In this document: positions 39,261-49,283 of the stretch, one piece after another
Numbering within the stretch: the first letter of the stretch is position 1
Layout of the letters: the number at the start of each line of letters is the position of its first letter
Assembly: GCA_029262595.1 (NCBI GenBank)
Contig: JAJCZB010000071.1
Location: 1-64,000, forward strand
Reading direction: 5' to 3'
Source of the DNA: Candidatus Babelota bacterium
GTDB taxonomy: Bacteria; Babelota; Babeliae; Babelales; Vermiphilaceae
Length of the DNA stretch: 64,000 bases
The notes under the pieces: generated by a model
The model's database searches: none
The model's input: only the letters and a program-made list of their open reading frames with translations
Told to the model about the DNA's origin: nothing
Translations under genes and position numbers: made by a program

Positions 39261-40093
39261 TGGCCCTAATAGCAAATTTAGATTCTGCACTGCTTGGTGA
39301 TGTTGATGTGAGTTTCACACTCAACGCTCCGTCTATTACGGCTACGTTATATGCTGTAGATCCGCTCACTGGAATAGTTTTAGGTCAAGATTCGGGAATT
39401 AGTCCACTTTCCGTCACATCCCTTCCTCAGGACCGAGACTTGCATTTTACGGTGGTTGGGTTCGATATATCAGGCAACGTTTCAGATGTTTCGAATACGA
39501 TTGTGTTGAATTCCAATAGTTGGGGTGATGTAAAATGCACATATATTGTCACAGATTCACGTTCTGATGCTACGGAATACCGGTTGTACGATGACAACAC
39601 GGCCGTACTCCTGAACACTTCTCCTGTAAACATGTTGCAAGATTGCACGGTATACGCCAGTGAAGGTGATGCTGACGAAGTTCAATATCGTGTTGAGCAT
39701 GTTGTGAAGAATATTGAAGAATTGGGTCAGTGTCGGTCTAGATCTCGTCATAACCACCCTACGTGCCTTTTGACGTGGAACGCTACTGATTTGATAGGCG
39801 ATCCTCGAATGCAAGGCCGCTTTGAGCTCATAGCCCGGTTTCCGCGTGTTCGAGATCGTTTGGCGAATCATGAACCTTATCTGCATAGAGGTGTATTTTT
39901 CCATCGCCAGTCGATAGTTATTGTGCCAGGTAGAGAGGGACTGTGCGGAGCATACCTGCCTTGGGATTTGCCAATCACTATTCAAGCAAGAGAATACGGT
40001 TTACAAGCTGATTTTGTTGTTCCAAGACAGGCAACAGCAGATCTTGATACGTTGACATTGGTTCCTCATTTCCAAGGACCGGCCAACGCATAG
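39260..40093 (+). CDS. Virion-associated protein
   Basis: A 277-residue protein. ATG 39260 overlaps the previous stop. The N-terminal 95 residues look like an Ig/FNIII-type sandwich (DISGNVSDVSNTIVLN), followed by a domain with two Cys and a His-rich stretch (RSRSRHNHPTC). Likely a virion adaptor; no specific family recognised. Confidence 0.62.
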   Translation: MALIANLDSALLGDVDVSFTLNAPSITATLYAVDPLTGIVLGQDSGISPLSVTSLPQDRDLHFTVVGFDISGNVSDVSNTIVLNSNSWGDVKCTYIVTDSRSDATEYRLYDDNTAVLLNTSPVNMLQDCTVYASEGDADEVQYRVEHVVKNIEELGQCRSRSRHNHPTCLLTWNATDLIGDPRMQGRFELIARFPRVRDRLANHEPYLHRGVFFHRQSIVIVPGREGLCGAYLPWDLPITIQAREYGLQADFVVPRQATADLDTLTLVPHFQGPANA

Positions 40094-40103
40094 GAGCTTT
40101 TGA

Positions 40104-40562
40104 ATGGATGATAGTTTGATTAAATTGGCTAAGGCCGTAATGCCTGATCTTGATATGGGCGATTTGGTCATTCGAGATCGTGGCGATCTGGGTGTAGATA
40201 TCGACTCCAAGTTTGGACAGGACCATTCTTTTGTGAATGCTATGGGCGCTAATAAATTAGGCGAGTGGCTGATTGCGCGTAAACATGCGCGCCGTCATGA
40301 GTCTTTTGAACAATTGATTCGTCGGAAACAGGCTGCCTTTGTGACACCGCCAGGCGATATGGATCGTATGCGACGAGCGAGTGAATCTCCTACGCTTATG
40401 GAGCTATTTCGCAGCAATCCAGAACGCTTTAATCAACATGTAGTAAAGCCAAATGAAATGTCGAATATGGCTAGGGCTTTGATCCGTGGAAATATCCCAG
40501 CTCGACGTCAGAGACCTGCTTCGGATGAAGAAGTGCAACAGGCATTGTTGGGAGGCAAGTAG
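40104..40562 (+). CDS. Hypothetical protein
   Basis: A 152-residue helical protein with many Arg and Met residues. AGGAGCTTTTGA precedes the ATG. It contains no recognised family. Its place among small assembly-type genes suggests a head or tail assembly factor, but this is context only. Confidence 0.6.
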   Translation: MDDSLIKLAKAVMPDLDMGDLVIRDRGDLGVDIDSKFGQDHSFVNAMGANKLGEWLIARKHARRHESFEQLIRRKQAAFVTPPGDMDRMRRASESPTLMELFRSNPERFNQHVVKPNEMSNMARALIRGNIPARRQRPASDEEVQQALLGGK

Positions 40563-40879
40563 TGGCTTTGTTGGATCCACCAATCGTAGCTTTTATAACA
40601 TCTACACGGTCGTCAGTGGCCTTTTCTCACCAAATCGCGGCGTTGGCCGATGAGACTTTGGTGCAACTTTACAACGTTACGGATAACACTGTTGATTTCA
40701 ATGGAGGATTCACTGGAGTATCCATAAACATTTCGGATTTAGACGGGTTACTGCCCAATAAACGTTATGTAGCGACTTTTCAATCGAATAACAGTTCAGA
40801 TGAGTTCTCTGAAGAGATTGTTCCGATTGGGTTCTTTACCGAATTTGAAGATAACACCGCGTTTCCGAGGGTGGAGTAA
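40562..40879 (+). CDS. Small Ig/FNIII-like virion protein
   Basis: A 105-residue protein with a GTG start overlapping the previous TAG. A single beta-sandwich-like unit with DLDGLLPNKRYVATFQSN resembles a fibronectin type III strand pattern. It overlaps the next start. Surface attachment role inferred. Confidence 0.6.
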   Translation: MALLDPPIVAFITSTRSSVAFSHQIAALADETLVQLYNVTDNTVDFNGGFTGVSINISDLDGLLPNKRYVATFQSNNSSDEFSEEIVPIGFFTEFEDNTAFPRVE

Positions 40880-41910
40880 TGGCAACAGCAGTTCAGCGGC
40901 CAGATGGCAAGGTTGATATAGCTTACGACCTGTGTAATCCCACATTGGCGGATGGTGATTTGGTAACTTTCGATTATTCAATGTCTGGAACCTTTACCGA
41001 TGCTCGAAAGATGTCTCAGGCTAAGTTTGACGGTTTACACGAAGGTGTATTTGACTTAGAGCATGATACACCGGCCGTAGCCCATTCTTTTGTTTGGGAT
41101 GCTGCGCGAGATCTTAAAGATCTTGGATTGGAAAATTTCGTCGGGACTATACCTATTCGTCTTGCATCCAGAATTGGACTCGCTGTTTCCCCCTTTCTGG
41201 AATTGAACGTAACTTTAGATCTTTCGGAAGCGGATACTCAAACTTTTCCGCCACCGGTTGTTTTCCCAGGTCAAACTCTTACGGTTCAGCATGCATTTTT
41301 TGATGGCGGTGTACCTATAGATCCTGCAACTGTGGAAATAACTGATGTAACGGATCCTTCAGGGGCTGTCCCTGCGAACATTGTTGGTTTGTTGCCTATA
41401 GTTGGAACGATGGTATCGGCGGGGGTATACAGTTTTGACATTCCCCTGTTGGCGGGAGCTGTCGAAGGAACTTATCGATATACGATCGATGCTAGTGATC
41501 CGGGAGTTTCACCTTTTACCTGGCAAACCCAAATTATACGAAATTTTGTTGTTGCTGGACCAAATACCAATGCTGAGTCTTGCGATATAACTACGGATGG
41601 TTGCGTACTTTATGGGACATTGGTAGATGCCGGCGGTCGTCCATTGGCGAATTCTCCGATAAGTGTTTCATATTCAACGGAGCGTGAAAGTTTCACGAAT
41701 ATTTCCCGTAGACCGGTTGTTGTCGGCACTGATTCAAACGGATTCTTTTGTGTCGTAGTTCTGAGGAATGTATTTCTTCACATATATTCGAGTGAATTTC
41801 CGTATTCAGAGAAAATCAAGGTACCTGATGCGCCCAGTGCGGAGTTTCGTTCTATTCAGACGAATCAGCCAGCTGTGTTACCCAGGGATCAATTTGGGAA
41901 CCCAATTTAA
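40879..41910 (+). CDS. Virion protein with carboxypeptidase-regulatory-like domain
   Basis: A 343-residue protein of consecutive beta domains. Residues of about 115-225 form an Ig-like unit. The last 95 (VLYGTLVDAGGRPLANSPI ... TDSNGFFCVVV) match the carboxypeptidase regulatory-like fold often used as a spacer on surface proteins. It overlaps the start of the next gene. Confidence 0.62.
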   Translation: MATAVQRPDGKVDIAYDLCNPTLADGDLVTFDYSMSGTFTDARKMSQAKFDGLHEGVFDLEHDTPAVAHSFVWDAARDLKDLGLENFVGTIPIRLASRIGLAVSPFLELNVTLDLSEADTQTFPPPVVFPGQTLTVQHAFFDGGVPIDPATVEITDVTDPSGAVPANIVGLLPIVGTMVSAGVYSFDIPLLAGAVEGTYRYTIDASDPGVSPFTWQTQIIRNFVVAGPNTNAESCDITTDGCVLYGTLVDAGGRPLANSPISVSYSTERESFTNISRRPVVVGTDSNGFFCVVVLRNVFLHIYSSEFPYSEKIKVPDAPSAEFRSIQTNQPAVLPRDQFGNPI

Positions 41911-42806
41911 TGCCACGTCCCTCTTTACGTCAGATATTTTTGGACCCCGTGTTCGCACGAGAGAGGCTCTTGAAGCTGCAGCAGCCGCGTAGCGTTCCTG
42001 TCATGGAACGCATCCGTAAGCATTTGAAAACGCTATACAAAGACCCTAAGAATATTCCGGCTGCCGCTATGGATATGGCCCCTTTTGGGGCAATGATGAC
42101 GACATTGGCCATCCCAGCTCTTCTTAGGCATAAGTCTCCCAGTAATGTGGGTGGTTTTCTCGGAGGCTTTCTCGGTGGAAATATTATGCAACGGGCAGGC
42201 ATAAGAGCCAGTTTGGCAGGTGGGGCTGCCGGCGATATTGTTGGTAGATCGCTAGGTAAATTGTTGGAAAAGGGTAAGAAACGCAGGGCGAATGATGTGT
42301 ATCGAGCTGGTCCAATGGCTGTGCCTGGTCGAGTTCAAGATTTAGCTGGAGGAACTCCTTTTATTCACACAGCTGGCATAAAGGCAGTGGTTAAGAGGGC
42401 CAATCAAGAGCGGCGTACGATATTCAATCAAGGATCGGCATCTTATAGCCCAGATGATGCGGCTACTCCGATGGGTATGGATCAGAGCGACAAGATACCT
42501 TATGAGGATCAGGGCGCTGAGGATAGACCGGGTAGTGGGGATGTGGATCAATCTGGCCGCCGGCGAGGTCTTCGGACTATCCACACGTTTGGTGGTCCGA
42601 ATGCCGACACGCCTACGGGTACTGATGGAGCTCAATCTCCACAAAGTTTTACTGCATTTTCGGATCAGCAGGGTACAGAATTTTCTCAGCTTACGAATCC
42701 TCGGTATTACACCAGTACGGATATTCATAACGAGGAGCCCTCTGAGGACGAAAAGGGGGTATTTCAAGCTATGCCGAAGTCTCGTACGCCGGTATTGCGA
42801 TTCTAG
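41910..42806 (+). CDS. Glycine-zipper assembly-type protein
   Basis: A 298-residue protein. Residues of about 55-115 are hydrophobic and Gly-rich (GGFLGGFLGGNIMQRAG), able to form a glycine zipper in or at a membrane. The C-terminal half is polar and low-complexity. It could be an internal or ejection-type virion protein; no family match. Confidence 0.58.
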   Translation: MPRPSLRQIFLDPVFARERLLKLQQPRSVPVMERIRKHLKTLYKDPKNIPAAAMDMAPFGAMMTTLAIPALLRHKSPSNVGGFLGGFLGGNIMQRAGIRASLAGGAAGDIVGRSLGKLLEKGKKRRANDVYRAGPMAVPGRVQDLAGGTPFIHTAGIKAVVKRANQERRTIFNQGSASYSPDDAATPMGMDQSDKIPYEDQGAEDRPGSGDVDQSGRRRGLRTIHTFGGPNADTPTGTDGAQSPQSFTAFSDQQGTEFSQLTNPRYYTSTDIHNEEPSEDEKGVFQAMPKSRTPVLRF

Positions 42807-42836
42807 TTATACCGTTATTGTGATTTGGAGGATGTT

Positions 42837-43634
42837 ATGCCGGTTGGCGCTGTTGGAGAAGGTAAGAAAGTTTCTGAAGATAACTGGGAAGTCGGCAAAG
42901 ACGAAGCCGAGAAGTCCTACGGGAAAGCCGGCCCAAACGCCTCTAAAGAGCAGAAACAGAAAGTTTACGGGACCGCCATGATGATAGCGAAAAAACATCA
43001 ATCAGCTCACGGCCGAAGTGGTGGATCCGCTGGGCATAAGGCGGAACACAAAAAAGAAGGGTCTTTGATGCTAACTCTACCTGAAACATGGATGACGAAG
43101 GAAGCATTGGAAGCCAAGGATAACCCAATACTAGGTCTTGCGGCGCAGTTTGCTCAGCAGCAGCCCTCGCAAGCATTACCGCAGCTCGCAGAGATGCTAA
43201 CCCAGAAGGCCATTATGGACGTACAAGCCGCTCAACAAACAACGGACATGGTGAATGATCCTATGGAGACCGAGAATCAGAGTCTCGATCGCCAGTTGAA
43301 GAATCTCAAATTGAAGAAGGAGCTTCGTGAGATGCAGGCTGAAGATCAAGCTGCGATGATGCAGGCTCAACAAGCTGAAGAACAGCAACAGCAAGCGGCT
43401 CAGTTTGAACAGTTTCAAGCACAGCAGGGTGGCGGTGAAGAAGCTCCGGCTCCACAAATGGACATGGGTGGAGTTCCGGAAGAAATGATGGCCGGTGCTG
43501 GCGGCGGTGCCATGGCTCCAGAAGACATGGGCGCCCTTATGGCCGGAGGTGGCGGTGAAGCCCCCGGAGGTGGATTGCCTCAGGGAATGATGCGCCCAGA
43601 AGATTTCGCATCCATGTTGGGCGGAGGACAGTAA
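42837..43634 (+). CDS. Low-complexity scaffold-like protein
   Basis: A 265-residue protein. ATG 42837 follows TTGGAGGATGTT. The N-terminal 70 residues are basic and compact (SEDNWEVGKDEAEKSYGKAG). The middle is a Gln/Glu-rich coiled coil (about 105-200), and the end is a Gly/Met/Pro-rich disordered tail. The profile resembles scaffolding or capsid-interior proteins. It overlaps the next start. Confidence 0.6.
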   Translation: MPVGAVGEGKKVSEDNWEVGKDEAEKSYGKAGPNASKEQKQKVYGTAMMIAKKHQSAHGRSGGSAGHKAEHKKEGSLMLTLPETWMTKEALEAKDNPILGLAAQFAQQQPSQALPQLAEMLTQKAIMDVQAAQQTTDMVNDPMETENQSLDRQLKNLKLKKELREMQAEDQAAMMQAQQAEEQQQQAAQFEQFQAQQGGGEEAPAPQMDMGGVPEEMMAGAGGGAMAPEDMGALMAGGGGEAPGGGLPQGMMRPEDFASMLGGGQ

Positions 43635-44722
43635 TGGGTTGGAAATTAGCAGGTAAGATTATTGACCAATACGATGATCCTGAAATTCAGGATAATTTGG
43701 TCGCTATAAAAACTGCAGGGATCAGCATGGCTCAGCCTGCAGATTTCTTACCGGATAGTTTTTACGCGGTTTGTTTACATGGAAAGAATGGAAAGATTCA
43801 TCAAAAATTCCCTGTAGGCGAGCCTGAGTTGCTGAAAACATCGGCGGCTTACTATGTAAAGAATCGCGAAAACTTGCCTCGTGAAATTCGCCAGGCTGCG
43901 GCTTATTACATCAAAGAAGCTCTTGCACATTACGGTTTGCCCAAAGTGGCCGCTGTTGATGAAGATGCACCTTCAAGCGGTGTTTCTCGATACATTTACC
44001 CTGAAAAGATCGAGATTAGGCAGACAGGGATAAGTAAAGAAGCCGCATTTCGACAACTGACGGATAAATTCCATTCAGAATATGCCTTACTTCCTCCGGT
44101 TCAGCGGGTAAAGGCTGCTGCGATCATGATGAAGATAGGTGAGGAAATTGGAGAGGATGTTCCAGGATTCCTTTCGGAATATATACCGAGAGTTGAAGTC
44201 GGAACATTCTTCAAGCAGGCTTTGAAAGAGCGGCAGCGGATTTTGAATCTTGAGCGTAAGCAGGATGCCGTTACCGAACTTCAAACACTTTTCAAAGAGG
44301 CACATAATTCTCAGGAGGCCATCCAACTATTGTCGGCTTTTGATAGAGAGCATGGTCTCGATGATTACTCCAAGTTCATGGATCCATATCGGGCAGCTTA
44401 TGGAGGCTCGTCTTTGACGACGCCGAAGACTGCCACGCACTTTGGAGATATGACCGGAGAAGGCTCGGTAGAGCACAAGCTTCAGCGTCGGTATAAACTT
44501 GATTCATTGATCACCAATATGCGGTCTCGCCTTCAGGAGATATATGATGGTCAGACTGTAGATCGGATCACGGCCAATCCTGAAGCCTATTACGAGGAAG
44601 CCGGTGCAAATGAAAAACGTCTTCTCGATCAGTTGATGGATGAAGCTGTCGAAGGTGTGGATCGTAATAAGCCGGTTTATTTTGATCAAAAACATGACCG
44701 TATGAGTGTCAACGCTCAATAG
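43634..44722 (+). CDS. Hypothetical assembly-type protein
   Basis: A 362-residue helical protein. ATG 43634 overlaps the previous TAA. No catalytic motif seen. It lies between the scaffold-like gene and the isolated, highly expressed-looking gene at 44735, so a head assembly role is possible but unproven. Confidence 0.6.
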   Translation: MGWKLAGKIIDQYDDPEIQDNLVAIKTAGISMAQPADFLPDSFYAVCLHGKNGKIHQKFPVGEPELLKTSAAYYVKNRENLPREIRQAAAYYIKEALAHYGLPKVAAVDEDAPSSGVSRYIYPEKIEIRQTGISKEAAFRQLTDKFHSEYALLPPVQRVKAAAIMMKIGEEIGEDVPGFLSEYIPRVEVGTFFKQALKERQRILNLERKQDAVTELQTLFKEAHNSQEAIQLLSAFDREHGLDDYSKFMDPYRAAYGGSSLTTPKTATHFGDMTGEGSVEHKLQRRYKLDSLITNMRSRLQEIYDGQTVDRITANPEAYYEEAGANEKRLLDQLMDEAVEGVDRNKPVYFDQKHDRMSVNAQ

Positions 44723-44734
44723 AGGAGTTAAGAA

Positions 44735-45370
44735 ATGGTTTTCGACCCAAACAGTGTAACTCGCACGCCGCGTGATGGTTCTGCGTATGCAGACCTTATT
44801 ATTGACAAAGTGAACGCTTTGGCCCCTGCAGCCCAAACATCTGCTATTGCATTTTTGGGTACGCTAGGTTTGCCTGTGCCGGATCCACAGTCATCGGCTA
44901 ATCAGGACAATCTCCGAGTCAAACTCGCACAGTCACCGCGTGACATGTTAGTAGTTGGTTTGGTTGCCTTGCTGACCACGTTTGATGAACGTACAGGTCG
45001 CTTGGAAGTCACACTCTCTGCAGCCGACATGTTGGCTTTCGGTGCGGATACTGACCCAGAGGTCATCGCAATGGGCACTATGCCTGCGGGTGCGAAGGTT
45101 GTGTTGGCCTACGCGCGCAATAATGGCGAAGAAATGACTGGTCTTATTTCGCTTGCAAGTGAAATTGGTGATGCTGCGGCTGACGATAACATTCTGTCAT
45201 CAGGAGCTACTTTCTTGATTGATGCAGTCAATCAAATCTCAGCTTCACAGTTTCCAACTACACCTCACGCAGAGCGCGACGTCATATTGACATTGACGCC
45301 AGGTGCCAACTGGAGCTTGTTGACCGGTGGATCAGATGGCTTGACGGCCGTTGTTGTCTTCGAAAAGTAA
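44735..45370 (+). CDS. Probable abundant virion protein, paralogue group N
   Basis: A 211-residue protein with GAGGAGTTAAGAA upstream and its own strong terminator downstream, a layout expected of a high-copy virion protein. Codon choice appears more C-ending than in neighbours. The N-terminal 80 residues share the pattern ANQDNLRVKLAQSPRDM with the proteins at 14429 and 45435. Capsid, decoration or tail-tube protein are the options; none is recognisable. Confidence 0.65.
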   Translation: MVFDPNSVTRTPRDGSAYADLIIDKVNALAPAAQTSAIAFLGTLGLPVPDPQSSANQDNLRVKLAQSPRDMLVVGLVALLTTFDERTGRLEVTLSAADMLAFGADTDPEVIAMGTMPAGAKVVLAYARNNGEEMTGLISLASEIGDAAADDNILSSGATFLIDAVNQISASQFPTTPHAERDVILTLTPGANWSLLTGGSDGLTAVVVFEK

Positions 45371-45388
45371 GCAGGCCTCAAATGTTTT

Positions 45389-45420
45389 GGGAGCCTGTTA
45401 GTGCAGGCTCCCTTATAGTT
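45389..45420 (+). terminator. Rho-independent-like terminator
   Basis: A perfect 9-bp GC stem GGGAGCCTG/CAGGCTCCC with loop TTAGTG, followed by TTATAGTTT. The T-run is interrupted, so it may be partial. Confidence 0.75.
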
Positions 45421-45434
45421 TCCGGAGGTCTCGT

Positions 45435-45914
45435 ATGGACATCCCTCTAAGAGGACAAGATCGGGTTAGTCGAAATAATATTCGACAAGCTCAGCAAATC
45501 CTCGACACAATTGATGGGCTGACTGCTCAGGATCAGATAAATGCACGAGCATTATTGAAGTCCCAGCTGGGTCTGAACGTTGATACTTCAGTGATTCCTG
45601 CTCCTCAGGTTTTGTTGAAACTTTCAACATCACAACGCGATACGTTGGACTTAGCAATAGCTACTCTTCTCAATACGTATGATGTTGCAGATACGGGTGT
45701 TGGTCTTCCAGATGTGACTACGTTGGTAGTTGTTTCAAACGGTCAAACGGTATTTACACTTCCGTCTCTTCCCATTGTGGAAGCTAAGGTTTACATAAAA
45801 TACGGCGGACTTGTTCATGTCCAGCCGGCTGATTTCACAGTTTCAGGTACAACGCTTACGTGGGGTGGTAATCCTCCAACTGAAATCGGCGACGAGCTGG
45901 TGGTGTTCTTCTAA
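45435..45914 (+). CDS. Virion-associated protein, paralogue group N
   Basis: A 159-residue protein with CCGGAGGTCTCGT upstream. The N-terminal 85 residues repeat the helical module of 14429 and 44735 (LLKLSTSQRDTLDLAIATLLNTYD). The C-terminal half is a small beta unit (VEAKVYIKYGGLVHV ... LTWGGNPPTEIGDELVVFF) like a fibre-joining domain. Confidence 0.62.
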   Translation: MDIPLRGQDRVSRNNIRQAQQILDTIDGLTAQDQINARALLKSQLGLNVDTSVIPAPQVLLKLSTSQRDTLDLAIATLLNTYDVADTGVGLPDVTTLVVVSNGQTVFTLPSLPIVEAKVYIKYGGLVHVQPADFTVSGTTLTWGGNPPTEIGDELVVFF

Positions 45915-45926
45915 GGGACAAGAATT

Positions 45927-47540
45927 ATGGCACAATTAGAAACCAAATTTATTGAGGATCTTGCGGTTACCACTGCGAAGATCGACGCTTTGGCGGTGAC
46001 AACAGCCAAATTGGATAATAACTCTGTTAGCACCGCAAAGATCATCGATGGAAACGTATCTACGGTAAAGATCCAAGATGATGCTGTAACGGCGGACAAG
46101 ATTATTTCTTCGGCCTTGGGCACGCATATCTCTGGTGGCAGCGGTGTAACGATTGATGTAGATCTCGCAGCTGCTTTTGCGTGGACTGCGCTCCATACGC
46201 ATAACACTGTTTTGCCTCAGTCAAGTGTAGTTCCTTCGGCACCTCAAGATTTTACAACTAAGGCATATGTTGATGGTATAGCGCAAGGTCTCGATACTAA
46301 GGCGTCTTGCAGACTCTCATCGACAGCTGGCGATGGAAATATCGATATTGGGGTAGGTGGGAATGTCACATTAGATGGAATTGGGACAGCTGATCTCGAT
46401 CGCGTCCTTTTGATGTTTCAATCGGCTCCGGCTGAAAACGGTATATATGTTGTGAATGCAGCAGGAGCTTGGTCTCGTTCGGTTGATGCCGACACCTCTG
46501 CCAAGGTTACGGCAAATATGTACTGCTTCGTTTCCGAAGGAGTTACCCAGGCTGATAATGGGTACACATTGGTGACGGATGATGTAATTGTTCTGGATAG
46601 TACAGCTCTGACTTTCACAGCTTTTAATGGTTCGGCGTCCATTGTTGGAGGCGACGGCCTTGATAAGACGGGGAACGTTCTTTCAGTAAATGTTGATGAT
46701 TCCACGATCGAGATAAATGCGGATACACTTCGCGTGAAAGATCTTGGTATTACGGGTGCTAAGTTGGCGCTACTCGCAGTAGACACGGCGCAGTTAGCGG
46801 ATGATGCTGTGACGGCCGCTAAAATGAATGCCGATGTGGCTGGCGACGGTCTTTCACAAGACGGTAGTGGAGCCATGCAAGTAAATGCGGGGGACGGTAT
46901 TGATATCCTTGGTGATGCGGTCACAGTTGATGTGACAGATATTATCGATACCGCGGCAGGTCTCACTGAAGATGGCGCGAATAATATTCAGGTGAAGTTG
47001 GATCCAGCAGGCGGTCTTGGATTTGATGGCGGTGCAGCCGGCATTGAGATCAAGCCCGATATAACTACTGGCGGGGATGTCGCTCCTCTTTCTGTTCTTG
47101 CAGCAGGAGCCGGTATTGATGTGACAACGTTGGATGGCGATCATCTGACCATTGATTGGGTTCCTACGGAATACACGAGAGATGCTACACCAGCTGAAGC
47201 CGCAGATGTGATGGATCTTACGGCACACTTGAAAGGTATTGAGAATCAGCTGGCTACGATCGAGCAGGTCAAACCTGATATTCACACTATAACCGGCGGT
47301 GAGGATGCAGCAGGCTTCTTCACGTTGACGGTAACTCCGATAAACGCAGCTTCTGTGAGAATTTTCCCAACGGGAGGTCCTGCCCAGATAAGTAAACAGG
47401 CTCCAAGTTTGGGAGCAGAAACACCGGACTTTGATGTGTTGAATGGGAATGAACTTCACTTCAACAATAACGGCGCTGCCACTGGGTTGTCGGGGCTTTT
47501 GAGCACCGGTGATACGGTTAATGTTGTGCTACAGCAATAA
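45927..47540 (+). CDS. Tail fibre protein with heptad-like AVTTAKI repeats
   Basis: A 537-residue protein. The start has consecutive 11-residue repeats (LAVTTAKIDALAVTTAKLD ...), typical of trimeric phage tail-fibre shafts. Residues of about 100-230 contain the fibre motif VLLMFQSAPAENGIYVVNA, shared with the next two genes. Later DDAVTAAKM repeats resume the shaft. Trimerisation is inferred from these family patterns. Confidence 0.78.
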   Translation: MAQLETKFIEDLAVTTAKIDALAVTTAKLDNNSVSTAKIIDGNVSTVKIQDDAVTADKIISSALGTHISGGSGVTIDVDLAAAFAWTALHTHNTVLPQSSVVPSAPQDFTTKAYVDGIAQGLDTKASCRLSSTAGDGNIDIGVGGNVTLDGIGTADLDRVLLMFQSAPAENGIYVVNAAGAWSRSVDADTSAKVTANMYCFVSEGVTQADNGYTLVTDDVIVLDSTALTFTAFNGSASIVGGDGLDKTGNVLSVNVDDSTIEINADTLRVKDLGITGAKLALLAVDTAQLADDAVTAAKMNADVAGDGLSQDGSGAMQVNAGDGIDILGDAVTVDVTDIIDTAAGLTEDGANNIQVKLDPAGGLGFDGGAAGIEIKPDITTGGDVAPLSVLAAGAGIDVTTLDGDHLTIDWVPTEYTRDATPAEAADVMDLTAHLKGIENQLATIEQVKPDIHTITGGEDAAGFFTLTVTPINAASVRIFPTGGPAQISKQAPSLGAETPDFDVLNGNELHFNNNGAATGLSGLLSTGDTVNVVLQQ

Positions 47541-47555
47541 TAAGGCAAGAGGGCT

Positions 47556-49271
47556 ATGGCGAGCACGATTGAAGAAAAATTTGTAGTAGGATCTTTCGGC
47601 GGGATTATTGGCGCAGGAAATCTAAAACAGCCCGTTCGTGTGGCTTCGAATGTCCTCGTGGATACAGCCACAGGCGGTGAGATCTCGGTGGATGGTGTTG
47701 CTCTAACCACTGGAGATCGTGTTCTTCTAACCACTCAGGCCACCGCAGCTGCGAACGGTATCTACGTAGTCTCATCGGGTTCATGGTCAAGAGCTTCTGA
47801 CTTCGACGGTTCTTCAATAGGTGATGTTCTTGGGAATACATTGATTCCTGTAGAATCGGGTACATTGTTCGCCGGTAAGATGTTTCGATTACTGGGTAGT
47901 GGTGTTCTAGTTGTCACTGTTAACGACATGAACTTTGAGCTCTTAGACTTAGGAGCAAAACATTTTGACGCGATCGTTCTGGGTTCAGATAACGCCGCTA
48001 CGGACAAGATAAATATTGATGCAGCTATTGCAGCTGTAACCGCTTCAGCAACTGCGAAGAAGAGTATTCGTAGAGTTGGAACTTTTCGAATTGGGAATGC
48101 TGCATTAGCGGCATCTCCTCATGTTACTTTTGTGGATGAAGGTATTCTTTGGAATGTAGATACTACGGCACCCGCTGCATCCGCCTTTCACCGGGGAGCA
48201 GGTTGTGTTATCGAAGGGGCACATACCATTCGTAAGGAAGCGGGAACGCTCGGTTCCGGCGGGTTCTTTGATGGCGCTAAGTGGCACGATTTCCATATTG
48301 ATGTAACGGCCAATGACATTGGAACCTTAGCTGTGTGTTCTGAAAAAGGTGCCGAGATACGAGGTACCGCAGATAATGCTTCGGGAAACAATCACGTTAT
48401 CACAGTCAACGGGAGAGGTTCCAAAGTTTCTTATTACGGTATCGTTGATGAAACCGAGAGTGGTGGAACGGTAAATTTGAATGCCGAAGGTTGCGATTTC
48501 GAAGGAAGCTGTGAAACTTTAAATATGGACACGCAAACCACAGGTCGTGGTCGTGTGGTGAATCTTGTTCAAACAGGAGTGCTTAACGGTTCAGGTTGTT
48601 TTGAAGGTAATGTCAAAAATGTTTCGCAGACAGGTCTCGGTCAAGCAACGGTAAGTGGCTCGATCGGGAATCATACGCTCTCGTCAATATCTTCACGCGC
48701 TCACTTGAATTTTACTACTACGAGCCAGGATACGGTGATTGATTCGATCGCGTTGGCTGGTGGATCTAAGAAAGTGAGTATTACTGGCGTAGAGGCCGGT
48801 GATATACCAATCACTAACACTATGTCGAATTCAACATTAGAGCTGAATCTTACTACTGACACTGGTGAAACTTATACACAGCCTTTAACAATACCTCTCG
48901 GTAGTTCATCCGTGGGTCGGAACCGTGTGAAGATTCTTCGTTTACCTGGTTCGGGAATCAGTGCAGCTAATTCAAAATTGATTCTTATCGACGCTCGCTT
49001 CTGTCCAAATGTGGATGTTCAGCTAAAAGCCACAACTTCGGGTCTGGGTTCGGATGCGATTACGATCGGCGCTACCAATCTTTCGAGTGTATTTCACTGC
49101 ACCTTGGAGACGTCCGGTGACAGTGTAACAATTTTGGACGGTGCAGCTGGGAATACCATACATGTTTATTCCGACACCGCGCCGGTTATCGGAGCCACGG
49201 CAGCCTTGAACAATGCCGTGATATGGCACAACACTGACGATGGTTCAATAACGAACCTCGGCACGGCGTAG
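47556..49271 (+). CDS. Tail fibre / spike protein
   Basis: A 571-residue protein. The N-terminal 110 residues carry the fibre adaptor motif VLLTTQATAAANGIYVVSSG. From about residue 150 onward it has Gly/Asn/Thr-rich short strands with long regularity, consistent with a parallel beta-helix spike, ending with AVIWHNTDDGSITNLG. A receptor-binding or glycan-degrading role is plausible, but no catalytic residues are identifiable. Confidence 0.72.
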   Translation: MASTIEEKFVVGSFGGIIGAGNLKQPVRVASNVLVDTATGGEISVDGVALTTGDRVLLTTQATAAANGIYVVSSGSWSRASDFDGSSIGDVLGNTLIPVESGTLFAGKMFRLLGSGVLVVTVNDMNFELLDLGAKHFDAIVLGSDNAATDKINIDAAIAAVTASATAKKSIRRVGTFRIGNAALAASPHVTFVDEGILWNVDTTAPAASAFHRGAGCVIEGAHTIRKEAGTLGSGGFFDGAKWHDFHIDVTANDIGTLAVCSEKGAEIRGTADNASGNNHVITVNGRGSKVSYYGIVDETESGGTVNLNAEGCDFEGSCETLNMDTQTTGRGRVVNLVQTGVLNGSGCFEGNVKNVSQTGLGQATVSGSIGNHTLSSISSRAHLNFTTTSQDTVIDSIALAGGSKKVSITGVEAGDIPITNTMSNSTLELNLTTDTGETYTQPLTIPLGSSSVGRNRVKILRLPGSGISAANSKLILIDARFCPNVDVQLKATTSGLGSDAITIGATNLSSVFHCTLETSGDSVTILDGAAGNTIHVYSDTAPVIGATAALNNAVIWHNTDDGSITNLGTA

Positions 49272-49283
49272 GGATGACGGTTA

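Noticed and set aside
42837-43634. Prohead protease or major capsid protein
   Set aside because: No catalytic residues or capsid-like fold pattern. The Gln-rich coil and Gly/Met tail fit a scaffold-like protein better.
45940-46100. Short near-repeats suggesting a CRISPR array or satellite
   Set aside because: They are in-frame AVTTAKI-type codon repeats of a tail fibre, not spaced identical repeats. No CRISPR array is seen anywhere in the window.
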